The position numbers and the translations under genes are program-made. The notes under the pieces are model-generated. The model was given only the letters and a program-made list of their open reading frames with translations, was not told the DNA's origin and searched no databases. 64,000 nt of DNA, taken from assembly GCA_024637015.1 (NCBI GenBank), contig JAGXGE010000001.1:85255-149254 (forward strand). The letters run 5' to 3'. Source of the DNA: Aequorivita sp. (GTDB lineage: Bacteria > Bacteroidota > Bacteroidia > Flavobacteriales > Flavobacteriaceae). Below are positions 28,164-37,145 of the stretch, piece after piece (within the stretch, counting starts at the first letter, position 1; the number at the start of each line of letters is the position of its first letter).

Positions 28164-29186
28164 TCAAGCTTTCAAAAGTTTAATCCAGTTATGTTTTACA
28201 ATTTCCCAATCAAATTTTTCCATTTTTGTTCGGGCCTTTATTGTCAATTCTTGGGCCTTCAATGGATCTTCACACAGGTTTTCAATAGCTTTCACAAAGG
28301 CTTCTGGATTGTTTGGAGGCACTAAAATTCCGTCAATATCATTTTCTATCAGAAAAGGTAATCCGCCCACGTTGGTTGAAATTACTGGCAGTCCAACAGC
28401 CATCGCTTCCATTACGCTTACAGGCATATTGTCAAAATTAGTGGTATTAATAAAAATATCAAACTCCTTGGAAAGGGTTATCCATGCTTCTTTTTGCAAC
28501 ATCCCAGTGAAACTTACGGGCAAGTTTAATTCCCCGGCCATTTTTTTACAGCGCTGCAAAGAACCATCTTTGTCGGGACCGACCATACAAAGGGAAACAT
28601 CAATTCCGTTTTGTTTTAGTATTTCTACGATTTCCAACGCCAACAAGGGATTGTATATTTCTGAAAAAGAACGTACCCACAATAATTTTGGAGTTATTGA
28701 TTCCCTACTTTGGAATGGGTAGTTTTTTATTTCAATAGCATTAGGAATATAAGTTATATTGTGAATACCCGCATCCTTAAATTGCTGCATCATATACTTT
28801 GAAGGCGCCACATTTGTGAGTGCCTTTCCAAAAAGTTCATTGCTCAAACCTTTACTGTTTTTCAATCTACTAGGCAGATTACCTCCATGTAATATTGGAA
28901 TGTAAGGTAACTTGAAAAGCCTGCATAACATAGCAACAATCACAGCATAGTAATAATTTTGGGTACTATAAGTGTCAATTAAAACCAGACTAACACGGTT
29001 CCTGTTCTTAATGGTAGTAAAGACCATATCCAGCATCCGAAATAGTTTATTTTTTTTTGACGATGCCGATATAACTGTATACCCTTCCGCTTGCAGTTTC
29101 ACGGACAAGGAGTCTATAGCCGCGGGAGGTTTCCCGTGAATGGCCAATTTATTTCCTATGTAAAGCAGGTTTCTTCTTGGGTGCAT
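28164..29186 (-). CDS. GT4 family glycosyltransferase
   Basis: NTTNFDNMPVSVMEAMAVGLPVISTNVGGLPFLIEN. Confidence 0.9.
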   Translation of the reverse strand: MHPRRNLLYIGNKLAIHGKPPAAIDSLSVKLQAEGYTVISASSKKNKLFRMLDMVFTTIKNRNRVSLVLIDTYSTQNYYYAVIVAMLCRLFKLPYIPILHGGNLPSRLKNSKGLSNELFGKALTNVAPSKYMMQQFKDAGIHNITYIPNAIEIKNYPFQSRESITPKLLWVRSFSEIYNPLLALEIVEILKQNGIDVSLCMVGPDKDGSLQRCKKMAGELNLPVSFTGMLQKEAWITLSKEFDIFINTTNFDNMPVSVMEAMAVGLPVISTNVGGLPFLIENDIDGILVPPNNPEAFVKAIENLCEDPLKAQELTIKARTKMEKFDWEIVKHNWIKLLKA

Positions 29187-30438
29187 AATCTAAATTCAAT
29201 AAACAAAGAGCATATATAAAAGCTGGAGCGGCTATCCGCATGGAAGTAGTAATAATTGTAAGGCCCCAAAAAATTATAAACGGATAAAAATAGATGTTTT
29301 TCCTTCCGTTTATTTTTGTAATTAACGGGGCGAATAGAAGTACTAATAAAGCAAGAATACCAAACAAACCATGCTCTGACAGCATCCTAGAAATTTCGTT
29401 ATGTGATGCAGATGTAACTCCCATTTCCTCCATAAATTGAAATTTACCCTGACCCACACCTATACCGAATACTGGGTTCTCTTTAAAAGCATCAATCTCC
29501 ATTGACAATAAATCAATACGTCCAGTGGTAACATCGTCCTTTTCCCTACCAAGAGCGTCCTCATTTGCATAGCGATTACCTATTAAACCTCCAGTTTGAA
29601 TAATGGTATAGGTCCATACTAACAGGGTAACCCCAATAATAGCTAGTACTTTTACAGAGATTTTTGCTTTAGTCTTTAAACCAGTACTTAAGTATATTAT
29701 AAAAAGAAAAGCCAAGCACATGAAAACCGAAACCAAAACTCCGCCTCGAGAGAAAGTAAGAAGTGCCCGGTATGCCATAACAATCATCAGAAACATCATA
29801 GTCCAATGTACAAGTATATTTTTATAAGGAATCAGTAAACGGGAAAACAAAATAAAGAAACCTAACCCTAATATGGTTGCTGCCTGATTGGGACCATAAC
29901 CACCGGACATAGCTGAATTTGAAGCGGTTCCAGTTATTACATCCTGAATGTTGGGAGTATACAGCGTAATGTAAACAACCATACTTATTATCGGATAAAC
30001 AATATAATCAAGAACTTTGAGGAAATCCTGCAAATGAATAGTCCGCCCAAAACAAAATATGGCGGCAAAAGTTAAACACAAGGGGCCGCTTAAATTAAAA
30101 AGTACTGTATTTCTGAAATTGGCATCAAAGGCGATCACATCCATTGAAATAAAAACTGCTGGTAAGAGCAGTAAAATGTAGATTATATACGGAAATGCAT
30201 TTTTTTTGAAACCCAGATAAAGCATACCCAATAACATAAAGAACATCACGGCATATTTGCCTGTTTCATAAAAAATAAAGGCTTTTGTCATACGCAGAAA
30301 AACCTCCGCCCCAGTAATATAAGCCGACGCAAGAAGTACATATTGCGCTTTATTTTTTTTTCTAATTATTTGGTAAACAAAATACCCCATAACCGCAAGC
30401 ATATAAATCAACATCAAAGAACGGCTGACGTAGGCCAA
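29149..30438 (-). CDS. O-antigen ligase/polymerase (Wzy_C family) membrane protein
   Basis: Multi-TM; RIDLLSMEIDAFKENPVFGIGVGQGKF...SASHNEISRMLSEHGLFG. Confidence 0.85.
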   Translation of the reverse strand: MAYVSRSLMLIYMLAVMGYFVYQIIRKKNKAQYVLLASAYITGAEVFLRMTKAFIFYETGKYAVMFFMLLGMLYLGFKKNAFPYIIYILLLLPAVFISMDVIAFDANFRNTVLFNLSGPLCLTFAAIFCFGRTIHLQDFLKVLDYIVYPIISMVVYITLYTPNIQDVITGTASNSAMSGGYGPNQAATILGLGFFILFSRLLIPYKNILVHWTMMFLMIVMAYRALLTFSRGGVLVSVFMCLAFLFIIYLSTGLKTKAKISVKVLAIIGVTLLVWTYTIIQTGGLIGNRYANEDALGREKDDVTTGRIDLLSMEIDAFKENPVFGIGVGQGKFQFMEEMGVTSASHNEISRMLSEHGLFGILALLVLLFAPLITKINGRKNIYFYPFIIFWGLTIITTSMRIAAPAFIYALCLLNLDYAPKKKPALHRK

Positions 30439-30533
30439 AAAACCAATCAGAATATGAAAGATTATAGCCCTAAGGGGAGAAATATTTTGAAATATTTTCG
30501 AAGTGATAGTTTTTGGGATTTTGCGTTAATTAT

Positions 30534-31652
30534 TTAAGGTTTCATTATCTCCTCTTGTATTTTTTGCCTGTAAATTGCAAACGTAAATTTTGAAGCCACA
30601 AGATAGCAATCAGATGCCATTTTTGTTAGTTCATCCGTGTTTTTTGAAATAGCTTCTTGCAGCACTTCTCGCATATGTTGTGCATTCATTGAATTTAAAA
30701 GAAAACCATTTTTAGCATTAACATACTGTCCTATACTTGAAATGTCAGAAACTATTGGAATACAGCCATAATTCATCGCCTCTGCTATTACTTTTGGAAA
30801 ACCTTCGGAATCACTGGGCAACAAAATATAGTGTGATTTTTTATAAATCTCAAAAACTTCTTGTCGTTCCAAAAAGCCATGAAACACAGCAGGCAGCCCA
30901 AAATTGTCGCACTGTTTTTGATATTGGTCCATCTTTTCCCCATTCCCAATAAAATGAATGGTTTTTATATTTTCCAAAGAATTTAAATTTCCAAAAGCAT
31001 CAATAATACGTTGTACCCCCTTTGCATCTTCCAACCGTCCCACAAAACAAAACGTATAAGGGAGGGCAAAAGATTTCTGTTGCGTTATCCCCAAGCCTTC
31101 TTCCCGTTCTTCTATCGTAAGGCACGGATTTTCAAAAGTCAAGCAGTGTTTGGGCTGTTTTGGCCACCTACCATTAATGGTCACTATTCGTTTTTGGTGT
31201 TTCACCATCCAGCGCTGCAAGGCATAACCCAAGGGAGGATTGTCTTGGTTCCAATTCCCTGCGTATTTGTACCAGCCTTTTTTATTGCTGAACAATGTGA
31301 GATAGGGTATCAAAAACACGCCAATACCAGTTGGTGTTCGCAATTGGAAGACATCAACACGTTTTAGTGTTTTCTTGACCGTAGCAATTATTTTGGGAAT
31401 ACTGAATATAACTTTCAATTTTGCAACTATCCCCTTTCCGCCCACAGGTTTTAAAGGAATAAACTTTATTTTGGAAGAAGTATAAGGCAAAGAACTTGGT
31501 GGTGGTGTGCCAAGATGTAAAAATGCTATATGGTATATCTCTTCAAAATCTTGTGCCATGTGGTTTAGCTCGCTTATAGTAGGTCCCCAACCAACGATTG
31601 TTCCATCGGGCTGTTTGTAGTGTTCGGTATGAGATATGATGGCGAGTTTCAA
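30534..31652 (-). CDS. GT4 family glycosyltransferase
   Basis: FVGRLEDAKGVQRIIDAF; SDSEGFPKVIAEAMNYGCIPIVSD. Confidence 0.9.
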   Translation of the reverse strand: MKLAIISHTEHYKQPDGTIVGWGPTISELNHMAQDFEEIYHIAFLHLGTPPPSSLPYTSSKIKFIPLKPVGGKGIVAKLKVIFSIPKIIATVKKTLKRVDVFQLRTPTGIGVFLIPYLTLFSNKKGWYKYAGNWNQDNPPLGYALQRWMVKHQKRIVTINGRWPKQPKHCLTFENPCLTIEEREEGLGITQQKSFALPYTFCFVGRLEDAKGVQRIIDAFGNLNSLENIKTIHFIGNGEKMDQYQKQCDNFGLPAVFHGFLERQEVFEIYKKSHYILLPSDSEGFPKVIAEAMNYGCIPIVSDISSIGQYVNAKNGFLLNSMNAQHMREVLQEAISKNTDELTKMASDCYLVASKFTFAIYRQKIQEEIMKP

Positions 31653-31672
31653 GATAAACGTTCTATTTTTTT

Positions 31673-32121
31673 ACCACAGAGGCACAGAGCGCACAGAGGT
31701 TTAGATGTAACCATTTATTATTCTTTTTATTCCGTCAACAACTTTTACAGTATTAAAGTTTATTAAAAGTCCAAGTTTAAGATCTTTAAGTTTTAGATAA
31801 GTTAAAATCTGTGCAGTATGTATGGGTGCTAAAGCATCAATTGATTTTATTTCAATAATAACTTTATCCTCCACTATCATATCTATTCTATACCCTGCAT
31901 TTAGCTTTATATCTTTATAAACTACTGGCAACGGAATCTGTTGTTTGACATCTAAACCAAATAATCTTAATTCATGTGCCAAACAGACCTCATAAGTACT
32001 TTCCAAAAGTCCAGGCCCTAACTGTTTATGAACCTCGATGCAAGCACCTATAATTTTTGAAGATAATTCATTTTCTGTCATAATCATATTCTTCTCTCTG
32101 TGTCCTTTGTGCCTTTGTGGT
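31673..32121. repeat. Inverted-repeat unit (subtype B) enclosing a GxxExxY gene
   Basis: Left ACCACAGAGGCACAGAGCGCACAGAGG; right CTCTCTGTGTCCTTTGTGCCTTTGTGGT. Confidence 0.85.
31701..32081 (-). CDS. GxxExxY protein (PD-(D/E)XK nuclease superfamily-like)
   Basis: MTENELSSKIIGACIEVHKQLGPGLLESTYE (GxxExxY); VIIEIKSID; in-frame upstream ATG at 32087. Confidence 0.9.
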   Translation of the reverse strand: MTENELSSKIIGACIEVHKQLGPGLLESTYEVCLAHELRLFGLDVKQQIPLPVVYKDIKLNAGYRIDMIVEDKVIIEIKSIDALAPIHTAQILTYLKLKDLKLGLLINFNTVKVVDGIKRIINGYI

Positions 32122-33238
32122 TAACATTTTTTTTCTCCTCCATTTCTTCTCCTTTCAAAACATTCAAATATAACTTTATTATTTGCTCCCATGTGAAACC
32201 CTTCGACCAGCTCTTTGCTACTTGAGAATAAGACTCATAATTATTTAATATTTCTTCCAAGGCCTTGGCGAACTGTTCTGGGTCTTTATTGTTAATCAAT
32301 CTACCGGAAACTCCATCTTTTATTGCATCTTCTATTCCGCAACCCAAAGCCCCAATTGCTGGAATTCCCAAGGCGTTGGCTTCCAAAATAGCAATCCCAA
32401 AACCCTCAACATCTCCACCTTGCGTGGTTTCACTTAGCATCACAAAAACATCGGCTTGTTGTAGGAGTTCTATTTTCCTATTTTCGGAAACTTTTCCTAA
32501 AAAGACAATCGCTTCTTCTACGTCTAAATTTAATGCTAATTTTTCCAAACGCTCTTTTTCTGTAGGGATACCAACAATATGATATTTTAAATCAGGATAG
32601 TGCTTTAAAAGCAACGGTAATGCTTTAATAACATTGTGTTGGCCCTTTCGCTGAGTGATATTTCCTACTGTAATTAAAACCGGGGCCGTTCTATTTTTAA
32701 TCTTGAGAACAGAAAGTGCCTCCATTTCAAAACCATTGGGGACAACCGTTATATTTTTCAAAGAAAGATGTGAGAGCAATGATTTTGTAAAATTACTTAC
32801 GGCAATGATTTTATCAAAACGTTTTAGGGACCAATCCGTAAGTTTTCGTTGTAGCTTATTTGGAAGCCGAATTTCACTTCCGTGAATGATTGCAACAAAC
32901 TCTTTTTTAAAGAATAAAGTAAGGAAAGCGCCCAACCAAAGGGAAAACTTGCCAGAACAAATTACAAGATCACTTTTTCGAGCTAATGAGAATGCAGTGC
33001 TTATACGATTTAAATAACTTAAAAATATAATTTTCTTCCTTGGAATTCTAATGACTTCAAAACTTAGGCTTTTATCAAATTCCCTTTCCTCCTTCCCTTT
33101 TCCTGAACGAGTATCGCACACCAATTGTACCTTAAAACCGTTAGCCTGCAATCCTTTCGCCAAATTATAGGCATGATTGCCAATACCGCCGGGTTGGGGA
33201 GGGAATTCGGAGGTAAGTATGAGGATTTTGGTCATCAA
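32084..33238 (-). CDS. GT4 family glycosyltransferase with repeat-encoded C-terminal tail
   Basis: FPPQPGGIGNHAYNLAKGL; GNITQRKGQHNVIKALP; EGFGIAILEANALGIPAIG; tail NHKGTKDTERRI. Confidence 0.9.
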   Translation of the reverse strand: MMTKILILTSEFPPQPGGIGNHAYNLAKGLQANGFKVQLVCDTRSGKGKEEREFDKSLSFEVIRIPRKKIIFLSYLNRISTAFSLARKSDLVICSGKFSLWLGAFLTLFFKKEFVAIIHGSEIRLPNKLQRKLTDWSLKRFDKIIAVSNFTKSLLSHLSLKNITVVPNGFEMEALSVLKIKNRTAPVLITVGNITQRKGQHNVIKALPLLLKHYPDLKYHIVGIPTEKERLEKLALNLDVEEAIVFLGKVSENRKIELLQQADVFVMLSETTQGGDVEGFGIAILEANALGIPAIGALGCGIEDAIKDGVSGRLINNKDPEQFAKALEEILNNYESYSQVAKSWSKGFTWEQIIKLYLNVLKGEEMEEKKNVNHKGTKDTERRI

Positions 33239-33272
33239 ATTTAGGAAATAGATAGCATCATTTTATTTTTTC

Positions 33273-33337
33273 ACCACAGAGACACAGAGGGCACGGAGTG
33301 CATAATCTTTTCTTTGTGTTCTCTGTGCCTCCGTGGT
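33273..33337. repeat. Gene-less subtype-B hairpin (65 bp)
   Basis: ACCACAGAGACACAGAGGGCACGGAG...TCTTTGTGTTCTCTGTGCCTCCGTGGT. Confidence 0.9.
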
Positions 33338-34672
33338 TTAATAATCCAGCTCCCCAATCATTGCCCCCTCCCTTAACTTCTTCGACGCCAACCTCCAAGA
33401 AATAAACACCTGCAACACTACGAACGGAAACAAAAATAGGGAGATAAAAAGACCCAAGACCAACATTTTTTTGTTTTTCTTATAACGATACGGGATTATA
33501 GATTGGGGAACGGTTTTTAAAATTGCTAACAGGCTTCTTTTTGTTCCATAATATTTACGATATAGATAAAGCACACTTGGAATGGGTCGTGGCGCAAAGA
33601 GTTTTTTTGGACGGAACGCGTCCCAACTACCCATTTCGCGAAGACCACCGGAACCTACTTTTAAGTGTATTCTTCCTGCAAAGGGATTTGAAATGTTTTT
33701 GTAACCATTCAAATAAGCGCGAAGTCCATATTCTCCATCACCCATGCGCTGTTTTTCAAATTGTCTGTCGAAAAGGCCAATCTCTCTAAATATTTGCTTT
33801 TTCAGCAATACGTTGCCTGTATCAATTTGGTCTGAAACCCTGAAAAAGGAATAGTTTTGGGGAACCTCTGCTCCTACTGCCGAAATAGAAATTCCCGCGG
33901 AAATATCAGCCTTAAAAAAATCGAGGCATTTCAAATGGTTCGTAATCCAGTCGGGTTCTACCCTACTATCATCATCAAAAAGAAGAATATACTCCCCTTT
34001 TGAAACTTCAATGGCATGGTTTCGCGCTAGCCAAAGCGCGCGTTCGTTTTGATAAACAAGTTGAATATCAAGATTGAAATGGTTGTAAAAATCTTCCTGA
34101 AAAGGGTTGGATTGATCTACAATAATGACTTCAAAATTCTGGTGTTCCTGCTTTTCCAAATCTTCCAGTACATCTTTAAGGTACTCATAGCGGTTCAGCG
34201 TAGGAATCATAATGCTTACAAAGGGTTTTTCCTCAACAAGTGGGGATTTAAAACTATTCCAATCATCATACAGAATAGGATTTTTTAAATAATCGCATCT
34301 CTTTACATCGCTACTTTTCTTCCAAGCTGAAATTTCTCGAAATGGATTTTTAAGGGAAAAAAATCGCAAAATCAAAACATAAAAAACCCAGACCGGATGG
34401 AAGTATTTCCGCAGAAAACGGTATTCATCAACTATGGGAAGCTCTTCAAATGAAGTATACGTTTCCACACTTCCAATATATCCTTTTTGAAGTGCCTGCC
34501 AAGAAAGGTCGTATTCTCTGGCTGTTTCACTTTGAAAACTTTTCTCTTGTTCCAGTTGTTCTATAATCTCAATTGGAAGTTCTTCAATTATGGGAAATAC
34601 AGAGCTGCCATCATTTCTAAATAATTGAAAATAATGGGTGGGCTGTAGGTATTTTAGAAAAGAAAAAAGCAT
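33338..34672 (-). CDS. GT2 family glycosyltransferase
   Basis: VSIMIPTLNRYEYLKDVLEDLEKQEHQNFEVIIVDQS; LLFDDDSRVEPDW. Confidence 0.9.
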   Translation of the reverse strand: MLFSFLKYLQPTHYFQLFRNDGSSVFPIIEELPIEIIEQLEQEKSFQSETAREYDLSWQALQKGYIGSVETYTSFEELPIVDEYRFLRKYFHPVWVFYVLILRFFSLKNPFREISAWKKSSDVKRCDYLKNPILYDDWNSFKSPLVEEKPFVSIMIPTLNRYEYLKDVLEDLEKQEHQNFEVIIVDQSNPFQEDFYNHFNLDIQLVYQNERALWLARNHAIEVSKGEYILLFDDDSRVEPDWITNHLKCLDFFKADISAGISISAVGAEVPQNYSFFRVSDQIDTGNVLLKKQIFREIGLFDRQFEKQRMGDGEYGLRAYLNGYKNISNPFAGRIHLKVGSGGLREMGSWDAFRPKKLFAPRPIPSVLYLYRKYYGTKRSLLAILKTVPQSIIPYRYKKNKKMLVLGLFISLFLFPFVVLQVFISWRLASKKLREGAMIGELDY

Positions 34673-35743
34673 TTAGTTATTATTAATGGTAATTAAGTTG
34701 AAAAAATATTTGAAAAAACTATTCAACATAAGCATCTCCTTCCAAAGCTCCCTATTGGCTAGTTGTAAATCTATAAAATCATCCTTAGATAGGGAGTCAT
34801 GAAATTGCTTTACTTTTTGTGCCACTTGACAGCGTTCTTTATATTCAACCCAAACCAAATGTTTTTTCCAAGCCAGTTCATCATCAAAAGGAAGCGCACA
34901 ATCGGTATTTATAAAAACGGGGATCCTACCCATGGCCATGGCTTCATAAAAACGAACCGAAAAATTTCCTGCACCACGCACGCAAACCACATAATCGGAA
35001 TCTCTCAAGTTGTCATAAAATTCTAATGTGGTTTTATGGGAATCTTTATTTTGTGTTACTCCAGCCCTATATTTTTTTCGTACTATAAAATTGGTTGTAA
35101 CATCTTTTGATTTTTGTAATGTCTTCAATACCGATGCCCTTAAAAAGGAAGTTGAAAGGAGTTGTTGGGATTCGTTTTTAGATCTTCCAATCGTATTATT
35201 TAAATTTCGGAAAAATATATTTAAAACTTCTCGTAAAGCATTTAAACGGGAATGATTCGCTTGTCCACAGAATCCAACAACTGCTTTGGTTTGATAGGGT
35301 CTTTCAAAAACCGTATCGCTAGCAAAGTATATCTTTAAAGGATCAGCAATAAAAGTTGGGAGCGTGTATTCATTATCCGTAAATTTTGATTTATAACCAC
35401 TGGACCGAAGCACTATCAAATTTTTAAAATAAGGAACCCGCACCCCAAAATCGCCCGCATTAAAGGCAATCACTTTCATGTTTAGGGCTGCACATTCTTT
35501 TACAAAAGCAATGGAGAGGGTTTCTTGCTTTGTTTTTAGATAATAATTCCAAGCCATAGTGAGTATGGCCACATCCGCTTCTTCCAATACCTCAGTAAAC
35601 TTATAATCCTCTTCGGAAACCCCATAGGAAGCCATGCGCTGTGCATTAGTGAAAGCTGGTCCCTTGATAAAAGGCTTCAACAGTGGAAAGAGCAGTCCAC
35701 GGTATTTTTTGTCGTAATGCGATTGAGGGTAATAAATTTTCAT
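34673..35743 (-). CDS. Exostosin-family glycosyltransferase
   Basis: DSDYVVCVRGAGNFSVRFYEAMAMGRIPVFINTDCALPFDDELAW. Confidence 0.8.
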   Translation of the reverse strand: MKIYYPQSHYDKKYRGLLFPLLKPFIKGPAFTNAQRMASYGVSEEDYKFTEVLEEADVAILTMAWNYYLKTKQETLSIAFVKECAALNMKVIAFNAGDFGVRVPYFKNLIVLRSSGYKSKFTDNEYTLPTFIADPLKIYFASDTVFERPYQTKAVVGFCGQANHSRLNALREVLNIFFRNLNNTIGRSKNESQQLLSTSFLRASVLKTLQKSKDVTTNFIVRKKYRAGVTQNKDSHKTTLEFYDNLRDSDYVVCVRGAGNFSVRFYEAMAMGRIPVFINTDCALPFDDELAWKKHLVWVEYKERCQVAQKVKQFHDSLSKDDFIDLQLANRELWKEMLMLNSFFKYFFNLITINNN

Positions 35744-35789
35744 TGGGTTAAATATAGTGTTTCCTCAGATTATAATTTTAGATAGAAAA

Positions 35790-35937
35790 CCGTTATCGAT
35801 ATACTTCGATTAGCTCAGTACAGGCTATTATTTTTCCGCTACGCTGTAGAAAAAAACTCGAACTAAAAATAGTACCGCTGTCAGGTCGAGTGAATTTGAG
35901 GGAGGCGAAAGCCGAATTCAAATTTGTATCGAGACCC
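35790..35937. repeat. Palindromic repeat of a third family (TCTCGATACAAATTTGAA...)
   Basis: GCTGTCAGGTCGAGTGAATTTGAGGGAGGCGAAAGCCGAATTCAAATTTGTATCGAGAC with a degenerate opposing arm ATCGATATACTTCGATTAGCTCAGTACAGGC; second copy at 50610. Confidence 0.75.
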
Positions 35938-37107
35938 TTATGAATAAAACCCAACAAACTCCCTTTGCTGCTTTTCTATATTGAATGCTTCTTTAACTCG
36001 CTTTTGGGCATTTTGGGTGATCGTATTTTTATACGCTTCGTCCATAGCAAAAACCATTGCTATCTGCTTGGCCAGTGATTCTGATGAGAGATTTTCAAAC
36101 AGCCATCCCGTTTTGCCATCCACAATGTTTTCAGGCAAGCCTCCCACATTTGATGCAATGGTAAGTTTCCCCATTGCCTGAGCTTCCAAGACAGCATTAC
36201 AAAAGCCTTCGTTAAGGCTTGGTTGCACATATAAATCAGCAGTGGATACATGTTCTAAAGTTTCATGATGGGAAAGTTTTCCGCAAAAAACCACTTCCTC
36301 ATTTAGTCCTAGCTCATAGGCCATAAATTTATAACGTTCAGTATAATTTTTGTCCCCATCTCCAATAATGTAATACTTGAAAGTAAAGTCGTTCTCTTTT
36401 AATTTTGCCATCGCAGCAATGGCCACGTCCAATCCTTTTATCCAATTGAGACGGGCTATGGTTACAATTTTAATGTTTCCTGAAGATGGTTGGGCTTTAG
36501 ACAATGGCAAATTATCCAATTGCACAGCTGGGGTAATAATAGCAAAAGGAGTTTCTGCTGGAAGGCCCATTGCTACTGCCTTGCTCAAAAGATATTGGGA
36601 AATACTGTGTACTTTATCTACATGTTTCCACAGACCTTTGTAGCAATTATGGTGCTTTATGGGATAAACATTTATATCAAAGCCACGAAAACTCACCGCC
36701 ATTTTCGCACCTATTGCCTTGGCAACAGTCTCACTGCCCAAAGCCATCGTTGCAAAGCCAAAATGCAGCCAGTCCAGTTTGGCTTTTAATAAATGGGCAT
36801 TGAGATATATATTTTTAAAAATTTGAAGCAACCCTGTTCGCTCATTGCGTTCCAGTTTTATGTAGCGGAATACGGTTGGTAAATGAGGCATCAAGAGCAC
36901 AAATTCCTTTAAAAAGTATAAAAGTTGCAAGAGTGGATTGTGGCTTACTTTTGGGCTAAGTACCACTGGACAAAGGTTGAAATCCGCTTTTTTGTTTTGA
37001 CAATACAAGGTGACCTGCGCACCATTATCCCGTAAGCCCTTAATTTTAGAAGTAAAAAAGGTTTCGGAATAACTGGGTGTATTGGAGAGAATAATTGCAA
37101 TTTGCAT
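35938..37107 (-). CDS. GT4 family glycosyltransferase
   Basis: IKIVTIARLNWIKGLDVAIAAM; LNEGFCNAVLEAQAMGKLTIASNVGGLPE. Confidence 0.92.
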   Translation of the reverse strand: MQIAIILSNTPSYSETFFTSKIKGLRDNGAQVTLYCQNKKADFNLCPVVLSPKVSHNPLLQLLYFLKEFVLLMPHLPTVFRYIKLERNERTGLLQIFKNIYLNAHLLKAKLDWLHFGFATMALGSETVAKAIGAKMAVSFRGFDINVYPIKHHNCYKGLWKHVDKVHSISQYLLSKAVAMGLPAETPFAIITPAVQLDNLPLSKAQPSSGNIKIVTIARLNWIKGLDVAIAAMAKLKENDFTFKYYIIGDGDKNYTERYKFMAYELGLNEEVVFCGKLSHHETLEHVSTADLYVQPSLNEGFCNAVLEAQAMGKLTIASNVGGLPENIVDGKTGWLFENLSSESLAKQIAMVFAMDEAYKNTITQNAQKRVKEAFNIEKQQREFVGFYS

Positions 37108-37145
37108 TACACATTTCTTTACTTTCGGTTCAAAATCTCTTAAAA

